From Oceanobacillus polygoni (GTDB lineage Bacteria; Bacillota; Bacilli; Bacillales; Amphibacillaceae): a stretch of DNA of 64,000 nucleotides. Below the pieces are notes generated by a model that saw only the letters and a program-made list of their open reading frames with translations, was not told the origin of the DNA and searched no databases. Made by a program: the position numbers and the translations under genes. Where the stretch lies: the NCBI RefSeq assembly GCF_008304605.1, contig NZ_PIJY01000026.1, forward strand, positions 1 through 64,000. The letters are read 5' to 3'. This document shows, piece by piece, positions 1 through 8,766 of the stretch (position 1 is its first letter; each line of letters opens with the position of its first letter).

Positions 1-61
1 CCTTCACATATCTATTCAAATAAGCTTCAAAGCACAACCAAAAAACTAACTTAAATGTGTC

Positions 62-433
62 CTAAATATTGACGTAGATCCAGTATTTTATAATTTTAAA
101 AGTTAATAACATACAAATTGGAATAGTAAGCCAAGCTAATATATCTGTAACACTTACTAATTCTTGATAAGAGGAAAACAGATATGATAATAGAATCCAC
201 ATAAATATTAGAAAAAATACAATAAGTACAAAGTAAAAGTATTGGTTTATTCTTAAATTAAAATCTTTTTCATAAATAAAAACAAAGAAAAAACAAAATA
301 TTAGTAAAGCAAGCGCGATTGTTCTCATTGTAAAAACTGATGGTAAACCTAAATCTCCACCACTTAATCCTAAAGAAAAGAGTGAATATATTACGGCCAG
401 ATTTACAGATAGAAACTTATTAATTGTCATCAT
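62..433 (-). pseudogene. Wzy-like polysaccharide polymerase, N-terminal part, stopped early at window edge
   Basis: About 123 residues with four likely membrane segments (roughly residues 6-25, 36-52, 62-86 and 97-115), typical of the start of a Wzy O-antigen/EPS polymerase or a related multi-span ligase; those families usually run to about 400 residues. The start is the ATG at 433, six bases after a GAGG. The frame ends at a TAG at 62-64. Beyond it the same frame stays open to the window edge for 20 codons and reads like membrane protein (starts DTFKLVFWLCFEAY). I infer a nonsense mutation in a longer gene, but 20 open codons could be chance. It is the last visible gene of the EPS locus. The family assignment rests on topology and neighbours only. 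Confidence 0.5.
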
Positions 434-596
434 AAAATACCTCAATATCTATATTTCTTAAAAGTATAACTTTTGACTAAAAACTTACTTAAAATTGCTA
501 GCTTTCTGCAGTATAATTGAAATTTACGTGAAAGGCAGTTCTTTTTTGATATGTACTGTTGAATAGTATTTTAAAATTTAAAAATAAATCTACAAA

Positions 597-1646
597 CTAA
601 TTACTTATTACTGTATAAAGCTTCTCTGCTCCATAACACCAATTATGTGTCTTAATAAACTCATCAAATGCTTCAGTTCTATCATGTTTAAGATCATTCA
701 TTGCTTGAAGAACATTAGACATATCATTATCTAGCACACAACCCAAATTATATTCCATAACCATTTCTTTCAAGAAACCCTTATTCATTGTGAGGATAGG
801 TTTCTTTAAATAAGCAGCATTATACACTGTGAACGGTACAGAATAATCGTCATAAACTCTCCAGTAAAAATCAATATATTTGGATATATAACTTTCATTT
901 ATTTTTATTTTCCTATCTAAGAAAAGAACATTAGGATTTGATAATAAGTTTTTGTATAAATTAATATCATATTTTTTTATAAATTCACCTAATGGTCCAC
1001 CTAAAATAATTTTTACATTTATTCCATTGGCAGCTGCTTTTTTTATTATTTCATCTGTATAAAAAGGCTGTAACACTTTTACATTTGGATTTCCAATTGA
1101 AAACCCAACTAAAGTATCCTTTCGCTTATCGTTCTGTACAAACTTAATTATCTCTTGATGAATATCGTCATTAAAATCTAAGTCATCATTCGAATCAGGT
1201 CTTCCAAAAGTTATATAATCTACCTTTGAATCATCTACTTTTAAAATACGAACTGCATGTTTAGTTAAAAACTTGTCAGTTACCAATATTTTATCAGCGA
1301 ATTTAGTTACAATTTCCCTTCTAATTTTAACTAAAAAAGGATAGTATTCCTTCGATTCTTTATCAACGTTATGACATATCCAGATTAATCTAATTCCAAA
1401 CATTTTTATTAATAACACAGTTATTATGTTAGTGATAAACCTGATAAATGACTTTATAAATGAATTCGAATCATTTAAGTACCGTAAAATAACCGCTTTT
1501 GGCAATTTCTTTCTTTTTAAAATTTGTTTAATAAGATGAATGGGTATTATATTAGTAGACCCTTTCATCTTGAATAATTCAATATCTTCGATCTCTTTTG
1601 CAAGCATTTGAGATTTAATATCATCATCTTGAATTAATGCATACAT
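597..1646 (-). CDS. GT-B-type glycosyltransferase of the EPS locus
   Basis: A 349-residue cytoplasmic or membrane-associated protein, probably transferring a sugar from a nucleotide donor to the lipid-linked EPS repeat unit. The N-terminal half carries a hydrophobic stretch followed by IWICHNVDKESKEYYP (about residues 88-103), the kind of HN motif seen in GT4-like/GumK-like enzymes. The C-terminal half has an alternating beta/alpha pattern and the late segment VPFTVYNAAYLKKPIL, resembling the donor-binding lobe. ATG start after AAGGTGG. It lies 140 bp after the preceding glycosyltransferase on the same strand. Donor and acceptor cannot be told from sequence. Confidence 0.72.
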   Translation of the reverse strand: MYALIQDDDIKSQMLAKEIEDIELFKMKGSTNIIPIHLIKQILKRKKLPKAVILRYLNDSNSFIKSFIRFITNIITVLLIKMFGIRLIWICHNVDKESKEYYPFLVKIRREIVTKFADKILVTDKFLTKHAVRILKVDDSKVDYITFGRPDSNDDLDFNDDIHQEIIKFVQNDKRKDTLVGFSIGNPNVKVLQPFYTDEIIKKAAANGINVKIILGGPLGEFIKKYDINLYKNLLSNPNVLFLDRKIKINESYISKYIDFYWRVYDDYSVPFTVYNAAYLKKPILTMNKGFLKEMVMEYNLGCVLDNDMSNVLQAMNDLKHDRTEAFDEFIKTHNWCYGAEKLYTVISN

Positions 1647-1786
1647 ACAATTTCCACCTTTTCATAGATACAACTATAGATAAATAAATTTAGCTAGCCA
1701 ATTTTTAAAAACTACTCTTATTTCATTATGTTAAGTAAAGTATTTAAGCTTAAGCTAATTTGTTTAAATTTGATTTATACTCAAAA

Positions 1787-2722
1787 TCAAATTTTCATTT
1801 TTTTCCTTGCTTTTAACACATACTTATAATCAAGTAGTGACATTAGACCATAAACAGCTACTTTTGCAGATGGTTTGGTTTTAAATGCTTTTGTTGTATA
1901 TTTAATTGCTGTCTTTCTATCGCTATTTCTCATAGCTTTATTGGCTAGTAGAAGGTATGTTGCATTCATTCTTCGTTTTTTATCTTGAAGATGTAAATCA
2001 TTTATTAAATTTGAATGCTTGCAACTAATGTGATCAAAAGATATTTCGTAGTTTTTTGTTACTTGTGAGACTTGATTTGTTCCGCGATTATTAAAATAAT
2101 TTATACAAGGTTCTTCCACTGTAGCAACTTCTGTTAACTGGCATACACGAATCCATAGTTCGTAATCCTGTAGAGCTTTAAGTTTTTCATCAAACCCGCC
2201 AACCTTATCAAGGATAGACTTTTTAACCATTGCTTGAGTTCCACCAACACAATTTGAAATAAGTATATCTTTAGAGACATCTCCGAATGCATTTGGAATA
2301 CTTTCATAAGTAACCTTTTCTTTTTCATAAATATAATATACACCAGTGGTAACTAATCCTACTTTTGGATGTTTTTTAAATGTATTAATTTGCTTTTCAA
2401 GTTTCGTTTTTATCCACGTATCGTCATCATCTAAAAAAGCAATGTATTCACCTTTTGCTCTCTCTATACCAGCATTTCTCGCAGCAGCTCCATTTACATG
2501 TTTTTCTTGGTGTACTAAAAATAATCGTTTATCTTCTATTGATGAAATTAATTCCTCAAGTCTAATTGAAAAATCATCATCTGGTTCGTTATCATTCACT
2601 ACTAATAATTCTATTTTGTAATAAGTTTGATTAAGAACACTATCAATTGCTCTTCTAAGTTTATCAGCTCGTTTAAATGTAGGGATAATGACACTTACCA
2701 TACCCGGTATATATTCACTCAT
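1787..2722 (-). CDS. Family 2 glycosyltransferase (GT-A fold)
   Basis: A 311-residue GT2 enzyme. It opens with VSVIIPTFKRADKLRRAIDS, carries LLVVNDNEPD, and has the metal/nucleotide-binding triplet in YIAFLDDDDTW, then GGFDEKLKALQDYELWIR, matching the acceptor/ED motif of GT2 enzymes. The frame is open 36 codons upstream, but ATG 2722 has AGGAG at good spacing and starts exactly where family similarity starts, so I use it. It overlaps the end of the upstream beta-propeller gene by 8 bp, which suggests translational coupling. Likely adds one sugar of the EPS repeat unit at the inner membrane face; the sugar is unknown. Confidence 0.85.
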   Translation of the reverse strand: MSEYIPGMVSVIIPTFKRADKLRRAIDSVLNQTYYKIELLVVNDNEPDDDFSIRLEELISSIEDKRLFLVHQEKHVNGAAARNAGIERAKGEYIAFLDDDDTWIKTKLEKQINTFKKHPKVGLVTTGVYYIYEKEKVTYESIPNAFGDVSKDILISNCVGGTQAMVKKSILDKVGGFDEKLKALQDYELWIRVCQLTEVATVEEPCINYFNNRGTNQVSQVTKNYEISFDHISCKHSNLINDLHLQDKKRRMNATYLLLANKAMRNSDRKTAIKYTTKAFKTKPSAKVAVYGLMSLLDYKYVLKARKKMKI

Positions 2723-3974
2723 TAATATTACTCCTTTTAACAATAACAGTATATAATCCTCTTTTACCTTCAAAAACTGAATCAAAACAGACTTTATTAC
2801 CTGTTCGATTCCACCGTGGGTGTAAATCACATCTCATATCATTATCATATCTAAATGGCGCAAATACTCTCGCAACTTTATTAATGTTATCATTGTTGTT
2901 AATTATATAAACTGTAGCAACTCTAGCTCTATCAGGATATGTATCTGTAACCACCATTTTACCATCGGGGGAATAACTTGGATGTCCATCTGATATTAAA
3001 TCTGGCCACTTCCTATGAAACTGGCTCGTCTTATCTTTCATCAAATAATATCCATTGCCTTCAGGTTTCTTGTGAGCATAGGCAATAATCTCATTATCAC
3101 TTTTCCAAAAGCAATGAGAAGTCATATTATCGTCGCTCAAATTAAACATCTCTGTACCATTACTATTAACAGTAACTAAACGAGTGTATTTATTAGATCC
3201 ATTAATCCATCTATGAAGAACCATAAATCTATTACCCGAAGGATTTAGCATGATGTGATTGACTTTATGTTCTGCATCTTTCATTTCAGGTCTCGTTTCG
3301 AGATTTGCAAAGTCTGTATAATTTAATAAAGATTTTACTTCACCACTAGTTAAATTTATATACCATATACAAGTTTTATCTGGACACTTTTCGTTTTCAT
3401 TAAGATCAAGTAGATTAGAATAGCCATACCCTGGTCTCAACCGATGTAATCTTGAAAAATCAAGTGAGAGCGCAAATTCTCCATTGCTAGCAACGCTATA
3501 TATTGGCATAGGTATAACTGTTTCTTCACTTGTATTTATATTTAAGATAACCGAACAATATTTACCATCTCGTAGATCATTATAAATAATTCTTTCAGAA
3601 TAATCTGGTCCTAACCATTGCAACATACACCCTTGCTGAACATTCCAAGTACGTGTTTTCCCTAACACTTTATATGAATTATTATCTTGTGTATCTAGCA
3701 GAACAATTTCAGCTGGTTCTTTTGGAGCAACAAAGGAATAAGTATTTTTTGCTCTTAAGCAAAGCATATATCTATCAGTGGCATCCCATGGGGATTTATC
3801 ATAGTACCCAAAAAAATACTCCATACCATCATCTGGGGAAATTCGCTTTATATCCCCTTCATATTTCACTTTAGGAGAAATAGCGTACATAGATAATTGA
3901 TATGACCTTTTCACAATTTTTTTTATTGCTGGTACACTATTTAAAAAGGTATTAATTTTATTTTCAAGACTCAT
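2715..3974 (-). CDS. Beta-propeller protein of the EPS locus (TolB/oligogalacturonate-lyase-like)
   Basis: About 419 residues, with repeated WD/TolB-like strands such as FFGYYDKSPWD (about residue 54), HIMLNPSGNRFMVLHRW, HCFWKSDNEIIAYAH, HPSYSPDGKMVVTDTYP and LHPRWNRTGNKVCFDS, pointing to a seven-bladed propeller. I see no signal peptide. Proteins of this kind sit in polysaccharide clusters of Firmicutes and Bacteroidetes; their role is not known to me, and a lyase or binding role would be guesswork. Two starts are possible: TTG-less ATG at 4001 (poor ribosome site, overlaps the upstream gene) and ATG 3974 (AGAGAG nine bases upstream), which I prefer. Sandwiched between two GT2 genes. Confidence 0.7.
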   Translation of the reverse strand: MSLENKINTFLNSVPAIKKIVKRSYQLSMYAISPKVKYEGDIKRISPDDGMEYFFGYYDKSPWDATDRYMLCLRAKNTYSFVAPKEPAEIVLLDTQDNNSYKVLGKTRTWNVQQGCMLQWLGPDYSERIIYNDLRDGKYCSVILNINTSEETVIPMPIYSVASNGEFALSLDFSRLHRLRPGYGYSNLLDLNENEKCPDKTCIWYINLTSGEVKSLLNYTDFANLETRPEMKDAEHKVNHIMLNPSGNRFMVLHRWINGSNKYTRLVTVNSNGTEMFNLSDDNMTSHCFWKSDNEIIAYAHKKPEGNGYYLMKDKTSQFHRKWPDLISDGHPSYSPDGKMVVTDTYPDRARVATVYIINNNDNINKVARVFAPFRYDNDMRCDLHPRWNRTGNKVCFDSVFEGKRGLYTVIVKRSNINE

Positions 3975-3990
3975 TATATAATCAACTCTC

Positions 3991-4827
3991 TTATTTAGCA
4001 TGTGTTTTTCTTAGATAATTATTTGATAACCACTCCAAAAAACTAGTTGGAGCAATAAAGACAGCTAGTTGACTGGCTGTTACAATAATTAAATCCAATA
4101 AACTTGAATATCCCTTTTTCCAAAAATTATAGATCATTCCGATATAACTTCTACACTTTTCCCAGCTTTTCCTTCTCTTCAAATTATCTTTATTTGCACG
4201 AAATAACAGTAATGATTTATTTATATTTGCAGCAATGCACCCACTATTTAACATACGAACAAATAAATCTAGATCTTGATTTCTTCTAAAGTCACCATAA
4301 CCCCCAAGTTCTAATACTTCCGATTTCTTATACATTACTGTTGGGTGATTAAAAGGATTTCTCCTTTTTGAAAACTTCAAGATATCTTTATGTTGAGACG
4401 GTACAATTCTTGATGATACAATTTCATTTGGAGTATCGTAAAATTCATCTATATTCGAACCTATAATACTAAGACTACTATTTTTTTTGAATTCATCAAT
4501 CTGTAATTCACATCTTTGAGGGATGGAAATATCATCCGTATCCATCCTTGCAATTAAATCATTTCCACATACTTTTAAACCCTCATTTAAAGCCATTCCT
4601 AATCCTACATTTTGCTCTAAAGGTATGATATTAAATAAATCCGGGTATAAAGATAGATATGTTTCAATCACTTCATCTAGTTTATTAGTTAGCTTACCAT
4701 CTTTTACAATAACAATTTCATTTGGTAGTAGACTCTGATTTAGCATACTCTCTATACTTAACTTAAAGTATTCTGGATCTTCTTTTTCATATACAGACAT
4801 CAAAACACTGTAATTATATCCTGTCAT
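3991..4827 (-). CDS. Family 2 glycosyltransferase (AmsE/capsule type)
   Basis: A 278-residue GT2 enzyme: YSVLMSVYEKEDPEYFKLS at the N-terminus, NEIVIVKDG, the variant ARMDTDDIS as metal-binding site, then NPFNHPTVMYKKSEVLELGG and RNQDLDLFVRM, features of amylovoran AmsE-like and capsule glycosyltransferases. A hydrophobic C-terminal stretch (LLDLIIVTASQLAVFIAP) may anchor it to the membrane. ATG 4827 has GGGG upstream; a GTG five codons earlier is also open. The start overlaps the end of the upstream reductase gene by 14 bp, so the genes are probably coupled. Confidence 0.84.
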   Translation of the reverse strand: MTGYNYSVLMSVYEKEDPEYFKLSIESMLNQSLLPNEIVIVKDGKLTNKLDEVIETYLSLYPDLFNIIPLEQNVGLGMALNEGLKVCGNDLIARMDTDDISIPQRCELQIDEFKKNSSLSIIGSNIDEFYDTPNEIVSSRIVPSQHKDILKFSKRRNPFNHPTVMYKKSEVLELGGYGDFRRNQDLDLFVRMLNSGCIAANINKSLLLFRANKDNLKRRKSWEKCRSYIGMIYNFWKKGYSSLLDLIIVTASQLAVFIAPTSFLEWLSNNYLRKTHAK

Positions 4828-5680
4828 TATATTTATCCCCACACTCTGTTAAATGAATTGATTCTTTAAAACCTATTATATTATAGTCTTTTTCAAAATT
4901 AGAGATTTTTTTTTCATATATTAATTCACCGAACACTTTGTTAATGGTAGTATGATTTAAATTGTTTATTAGTAGATTGAAGAACTTTGTTAATCGAATA
5001 TTTTTACCAAGGGCTTGAGATATTTCCCAAACTAGGTTGCTTGTATTTACATATTCTTTATTTTGGGGACAGAAAATCCCTTTCTCATAATTATCGATTA
5101 TATTTCTTATGAACTCCGATAAATTATCAATATAAATCATACTACGTTTGTTGTCTATATTTGGGAACATTGGTGTTTTTGCAGCTAACTTAGCTAATCT
5201 TGGATAATTACCCTTACACCCTTTGCCATAAATCATAGGAGGGCGCAGAATAGCAATTTTAAATGAATCGTTACCAAGAGAACCTATTAATACTTCTGCC
5301 TGAAATTTAGATTTACCATAGTTACTGTTAGGTTTAGGTATTGTATCATGATCAATTACCCCTGTATCTATTCCATAAACACTCATAGAACTCAAAAATA
5401 TAAAGTGTTTGGTACCATCATCTTTGGCTTTCTTAGCAACCTCATATGCCAAATCGCTGTTCACTGTATAATATAAATTCTCATTTTCCTTTGTTTCTGT
5501 GATATGAGCTATCCCAGCAACATGCAGAATAACATCATAAATAGACAAATCCTGTTTCCTCCAAGACTCATCTCGCAAGCTAATTTTTTCTATCATATAT
5601 TTCTCAGGAAATTTCTCTAGCCACTTTTCAAAGGAATTACCAACATAACTGTTTTTACCAGTGATTAGAATTCTTTTCAT
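4814..5680 (-). CDS. NAD-dependent sugar-nucleotide epimerase/reductase (SDR extended type)
   Basis: A 288-residue extended SDR. It starts with KRILITGKNSYVGNSF (Rossmann glycine motif), has HVAGIAHITET, SSMSVYG (catalytic Ser) and NYGKSKFQAE (YxxxK), then RPPMIYGKGCKGNYPRL. ATG 5680 follows AAGGAG; codons upstream are inside the sugar-transferase gene, which it overlaps by 26 bp. Pairing of such a reductase with an initiating sugar-phosphate transferase and an EpsC/WbpM-type 4,6-dehydratase is known for UDP-QuiNAc or UDP-FucNAc pathways (WbpV/WreQ-like 4-reductases). I infer that it reduces the 4-keto product of the dehydratase encoded at 8767-10596; a 4-epimerase role is the alternative. 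Confidence 0.8.
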   Translation of the reverse strand: MKRILITGKNSYVGNSFEKWLEKFPEKYMIEKISLRDESWRKQDLSIYDVILHVAGIAHITETKENENLYYTVNSDLAYEVAKKAKDDGTKHFIFLSSMSVYGIDTGVIDHDTIPKPNSNYGKSKFQAEVLIGSLGNDSFKIAILRPPMIYGKGCKGNYPRLAKLAAKTPMFPNIDNKRSMIYIDNLSEFIRNIIDNYEKGIFCPQNKEYVNTSNLVWEISQALGKNIRLTKFFNLLINNLNHTTINKVFGELIYEKKISNFEKDYNIIGFKESIHLTECGDKYNDRI

Positions 5681-6311
5681 ATAACGTCTCCTTATCACTA
5701 GCAATTTCTTCCTTAGCGGCTGTGCCAGTTCCACCCTCTACAACTCCGTCGCTCTTCGCTACACTTATAAGTGTTCCTATGAAGCACTTCACATCAAAAC
5801 CAAAACTCATCCTATTAACATACTCTCCATCTAATTTAGCCTTCACATCAATTGGTAGTTCATCTCTTCCATTAATTTGTGCCCAACCGGTCAACCCTGG
5901 CTTCACATTATTTGCACCATATTTGTCTCTTTCTTTAATAAGATCGTATTGATTCCACAAGGCTGGACGGGGGCCAATAATACTCATTTGCCCGATGAAT
6001 ATATTCAAAATTTGTGGCAATTCATCAAGCGATGTTTTACGTAAGAACTTCCCCACTCGTGTAATATATTGCTCTGGGTCCCCTAAAAGATGAGTTGGAG
6101 TATCCTTCGGTGTATCAATTTTCATCGTTCGGAATTTAAGAATAGGAAAATGCGTCTTATGAATTCCTACACGTTTTTGCTTAAAAAGGACAGGACCTTT
6201 AGAATCTAACTTAATGGCAACAATAAGAGCTAAAAATACCGGTGACAGAATAACTAATCCGAGAAAGGAAAGGACAAAATCTATCAATCTTTTAAATTTA
6301 GGATAGATCAT
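5655..6311 (-). CDS. Initiating sugar-phosphate transferase (undecaprenyl-phosphate, PglC/WcaJ family)
   Basis: A 218-residue bacterial sugar transferase that should move a sugar-1-phosphate from a UDP-sugar to undecaprenyl phosphate, the first committed step of repeat-unit assembly. One N-terminal membrane hairpin (about residues 10-32), then VLFKQKRVG, LKFRTMK, RKTSLDELPQ, GQMSIIGPRPAL and KPGLTGWAQINGR, the full motif set of the family. It is of the short PglC-like type, without the extra membrane domain of WcaJ. Its product joins with the adjacent reductase and the upstream nucleotide-sugar genes. Confidence 0.92.
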   Translation of the reverse strand: MIYPKFKRLIDFVLSFLGLVILSPVFLALIVAIKLDSKGPVLFKQKRVGIHKTHFPILKFRTMKIDTPKDTPTHLLGDPEQYITRVGKFLRKTSLDELPQILNIFIGQMSIIGPRPALWNQYDLIKERDKYGANNVKPGLTGWAQINGRDELPIDVKAKLDGEYVNRMSFGFDVKCFIGTLISVAKSDGVVEGGTGTAAKEEIASDKETLYEKNSNHW

Positions 6312-6347
6312 TCGTTTAAACCTCCACCATCAATTACTTCTTCAAAC

Positions 6348-7232
6348 TTACAATTTTACTATCTTTGTTTCTTTCATTTTCTGAACTAGATACTCATAAA
6401 GTTCTTCTTTTATCTCTTCATTTTTCAAAGCAAACTCAATATTCGTCTTTACAAAACCTAATTTCTCCCCAACATCATAACGTTTACCTTCAAAATCATA
6501 AGCATATACATTTTGTAACTCATGCAACATTTGAATTGCATCTGTTAACTGAATTTCTCCGCCAGCACCGATTTGCTGCTTATCAAGGAAAGTAAAAATC
6601 TCTGGTGTAAATACATAGCGACCCATGATTGCTAAATTTGAAGGAGCTTTTCCAGGCTTTGGTTTTTCAACAAAATTATTTACTTGATAACGACGTCCTT
6701 CAATTGTTCTTGGATCGACAATTCCGTAACGATGTGTTTCATTATCCGCTACTTGCTGAACGCCTACCACAGAGCATTGGGTTTCTTCATACTGTTGAAT
6801 TAACTGTCTTAGCCCTGGTGTCTCTGCCTGTACAATATCATCACCTAATAACACAGCAAATGGCTCATTTCCAATAAACTTGCGCGCACACCATACCGCG
6901 TGACCTAAACCTTTCGGATCTTTTTGACGAATGTAATGAAGATCAACATTAGAAGCAGCGTTAACTTTCTCTAAGATGTCAAACTTCTCTTTTTTTACCA
7001 GGTTCTCTTCTAATTCGAAATTATGATCAAAGTGATCTTCAATAGCACGTTTACCTTTACCAGTTACAATGATAATATCTTCAATGCCAGACTCAATTGC
7101 TTCTTCAACAATATATTGGATTGTCGGTTTATCCACAATTGGGAGCATTTCCTTTGGCATTGCTTTTGTTACTGGTAAAAATCTAGTTCCTAATCCAGCT
7201 GCCGGAATAATAGCTTTCTTTACAGTCTTCAT
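6348..7232 (-). CDS. galU: UTP-glucose-1-phosphate uridylyltransferase
   Basis: A 294-residue nucleotidyltransferase making UDP-glucose from UTP and glucose-1-phosphate (GtaB in Bacillus). Starts [20 protein letters not shown] (nucleotide-binding loop), followed by [41 protein letters not shown] and [10 protein letters not shown], all GalU hallmarks. The frame is open 14 codons upstream, but ATG 7232 has GGAGG at proper spacing and matches the family start. Within the EPS operon it supplies UDP-glucose; whether this is the only galU in the genome cannot be seen. Confidence 0.95.
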   Translation of the reverse strand: MKTVKKAIIPAAGLGTRFLPVTKAMPKEMLPIVDKPTIQYIVEEAIESGIEDIIIVTGKGKRAIEDHFDHNFELEENLVKKEKFDILEKVNAASNVDLHYIRQKDPKGLGHAVWCARKFIGNEPFAVLLGDDIVQAETPGLRQLIQQYEETQCSVVGVQQVADNETHRYGIVDPRTIEGRRYQVNNFVEKPKPGKAPSNLAIMGRYVFTPEIFTFLDKQQIGAGGEIQLTDAIQMLHELQNVYAYDFEGKRYDVGEKLGFVKTNIEFALKNEEIKEELYEYLVQKMKETKIVKL

Positions 7233-7319
7233 TTTACCTGCCTCCAAGTCACTTCTTATCGTTTGTTGAAACATTTTATTTTATATTTAATTAAGTTCTA
7301 TAAGATGAAAGTTTTTAAT

Positions 7320-8672
7320 TTATAATTTAAAATAATTACCTTTTGTTTCCATATCCACTGAAAAAGAATTTCTTGTATCAAAAATCAGATTTGCTTTTTC
7401 AGCGATTAACTTATATTCCAATTTACTATGATTAGTAATAATTAACACTAAATCTGCTGTTTTAAGCATTTGTTCTGTTATATCATTTTCAGTTGTATAC
7501 GAGCTTCCGTTAAGTTCAAAATGATTTACATATGGATCAACAACTTTCCAATTTGCTCCCATTTCGTCAAGCATTTCTAGAATTGGAATTGCAGGTGATT
7601 CACGATAATCATCAATATCCTTTTTGTAAGCTACGCCGAAAACTAATATATTGGATCCATTTAATGCCTTACCTTTTTTGTTTAACAATTGCATAGATCT
7701 ATTGATTACATATTCAGGCATTGCATTATTAATTTCACCAGCAGACTCTATTAGTTTTGTATGATAATTATATTCCCTTGCTTTCCATGTTAAGTACCAC
7801 GGATCAATTGGAATACAATGACCACCCAACCCTGGGCCTGGATAGAAAGGCATAAATCCATATGGTTTTGTTGCAGCAGCATCAATTACCTCCCATACAT
7901 CAATACCCATCTTATTACATAGAATTGCCATTTCATTTGCTAGACCTATGTTTATATTCCTAAACGTATTTTCTAATATTTTTTCCATTTCAGCTACTGC
8001 AGGACTCGATACTTCATGGATATCAGCCTCCAACACGTTTTTATACATAGTTACAGCTACTTCTGTACAGCTTTCTGTCATTCCGCCAACCACTTTAGGT
8101 GTATTCGAAGTTTTAAATGTTTTATTACCAGGATCGACACGTTCTGGTGAATAAGCTAAGAAAAAGTCCTTTCCACAAGATAAACCAGGTTGCTCAAGTA
8201 TTGGTTTTAAAACTTCTTCAGTTGTTCCTGGATAAGTAGTACTTTCAAGAACTATCAGCATTCCTTTGTGTAGATAGTTTGAGATCTCTTTCGTTGCAGT
8301 TTCTACATAAGATGTGTCAGCCTGTTTATGTACATCTAATGGTGTTGGTACGCATATAACAACTGCGTCAACATTTTTTATTAAAGAATAATCTTCTGTT
8401 GCTATGAATTGATTAGCTTCAATTAATTCAGCTAGTTCTTCGTCATTCACATCACCAATATAATTTATTCCCCGATTTATTTTTTCTATTTTCTCAGTAT
8501 GTACATCAAAGCCAATTACTTGATAGCCTGCTTTTGCATTTTCTACTGCTAGAGGGAGGCCTACATACCCCAATCCTACGACACCAATAACAGCTGTTTT
8601 TTCATTTATTTTTTTTATTAATTCGCTTGCTAAGTTTTTTTCTACTTCAACAGTATTTAGAGTCACTTTCAA
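7320..8672 (-). CDS. UDP-sugar 6-dehydrogenase (WbpA/UDP-GlcNAc dehydrogenase type)
   Basis: A 450-residue nucleotide-sugar dehydrogenase that oxidises C6 of a UDP-hexose(amine) twice with NAD to give a uronic acid. GVVGLGYVGLPLAV is the NAD-binding motif (about residue 31), CVPTPLD follows, VLESTTYPGTTEE and FLAYSPERVDPG are the central motifs, and GPGLGGHCIPIDPWYLTW contains the catalytic cysteine. This last motif resembles WbpA/UDP-GlcNAc 6-dehydrogenases more than UDP-glucose dehydrogenases. It starts at TTG 8672 behind GAGGAG. It predicts an acidic sugar in the polymer. Confidence 0.88.
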   Translation of the reverse strand: MKVTLNTVEVEKNLASELIKKINEKTAVIGVVGLGYVGLPLAVENAKAGYQVIGFDVHTEKIEKINRGINYIGDVNDEELAELIEANQFIATEDYSLIKNVDAVVICVPTPLDVHKQADTSYVETATKEISNYLHKGMLIVLESTTYPGTTEEVLKPILEQPGLSCGKDFFLAYSPERVDPGNKTFKTSNTPKVVGGMTESCTEVAVTMYKNVLEADIHEVSSPAVAEMEKILENTFRNINIGLANEMAILCNKMGIDVWEVIDAAATKPYGFMPFYPGPGLGGHCIPIDPWYLTWKAREYNYHTKLIESAGEINNAMPEYVINRSMQLLNKKGKALNGSNILVFGVAYKKDIDDYRESPAIPILEMLDEMGANWKVVDPYVNHFELNGSSYTTENDITEQMLKTADLVLIITNHSKLEYKLIAEKANLIFDTRNSFSVDMETKGNYFKL

Positions 8673-8766
8673 AACATCTCCTCATGTCATAAGAGGCCTT
8701 AATTTACATTTTTATAGACCAGTTTTATTTTTATTTAATTTGATTAACAATTTATACTCAAGTTTG

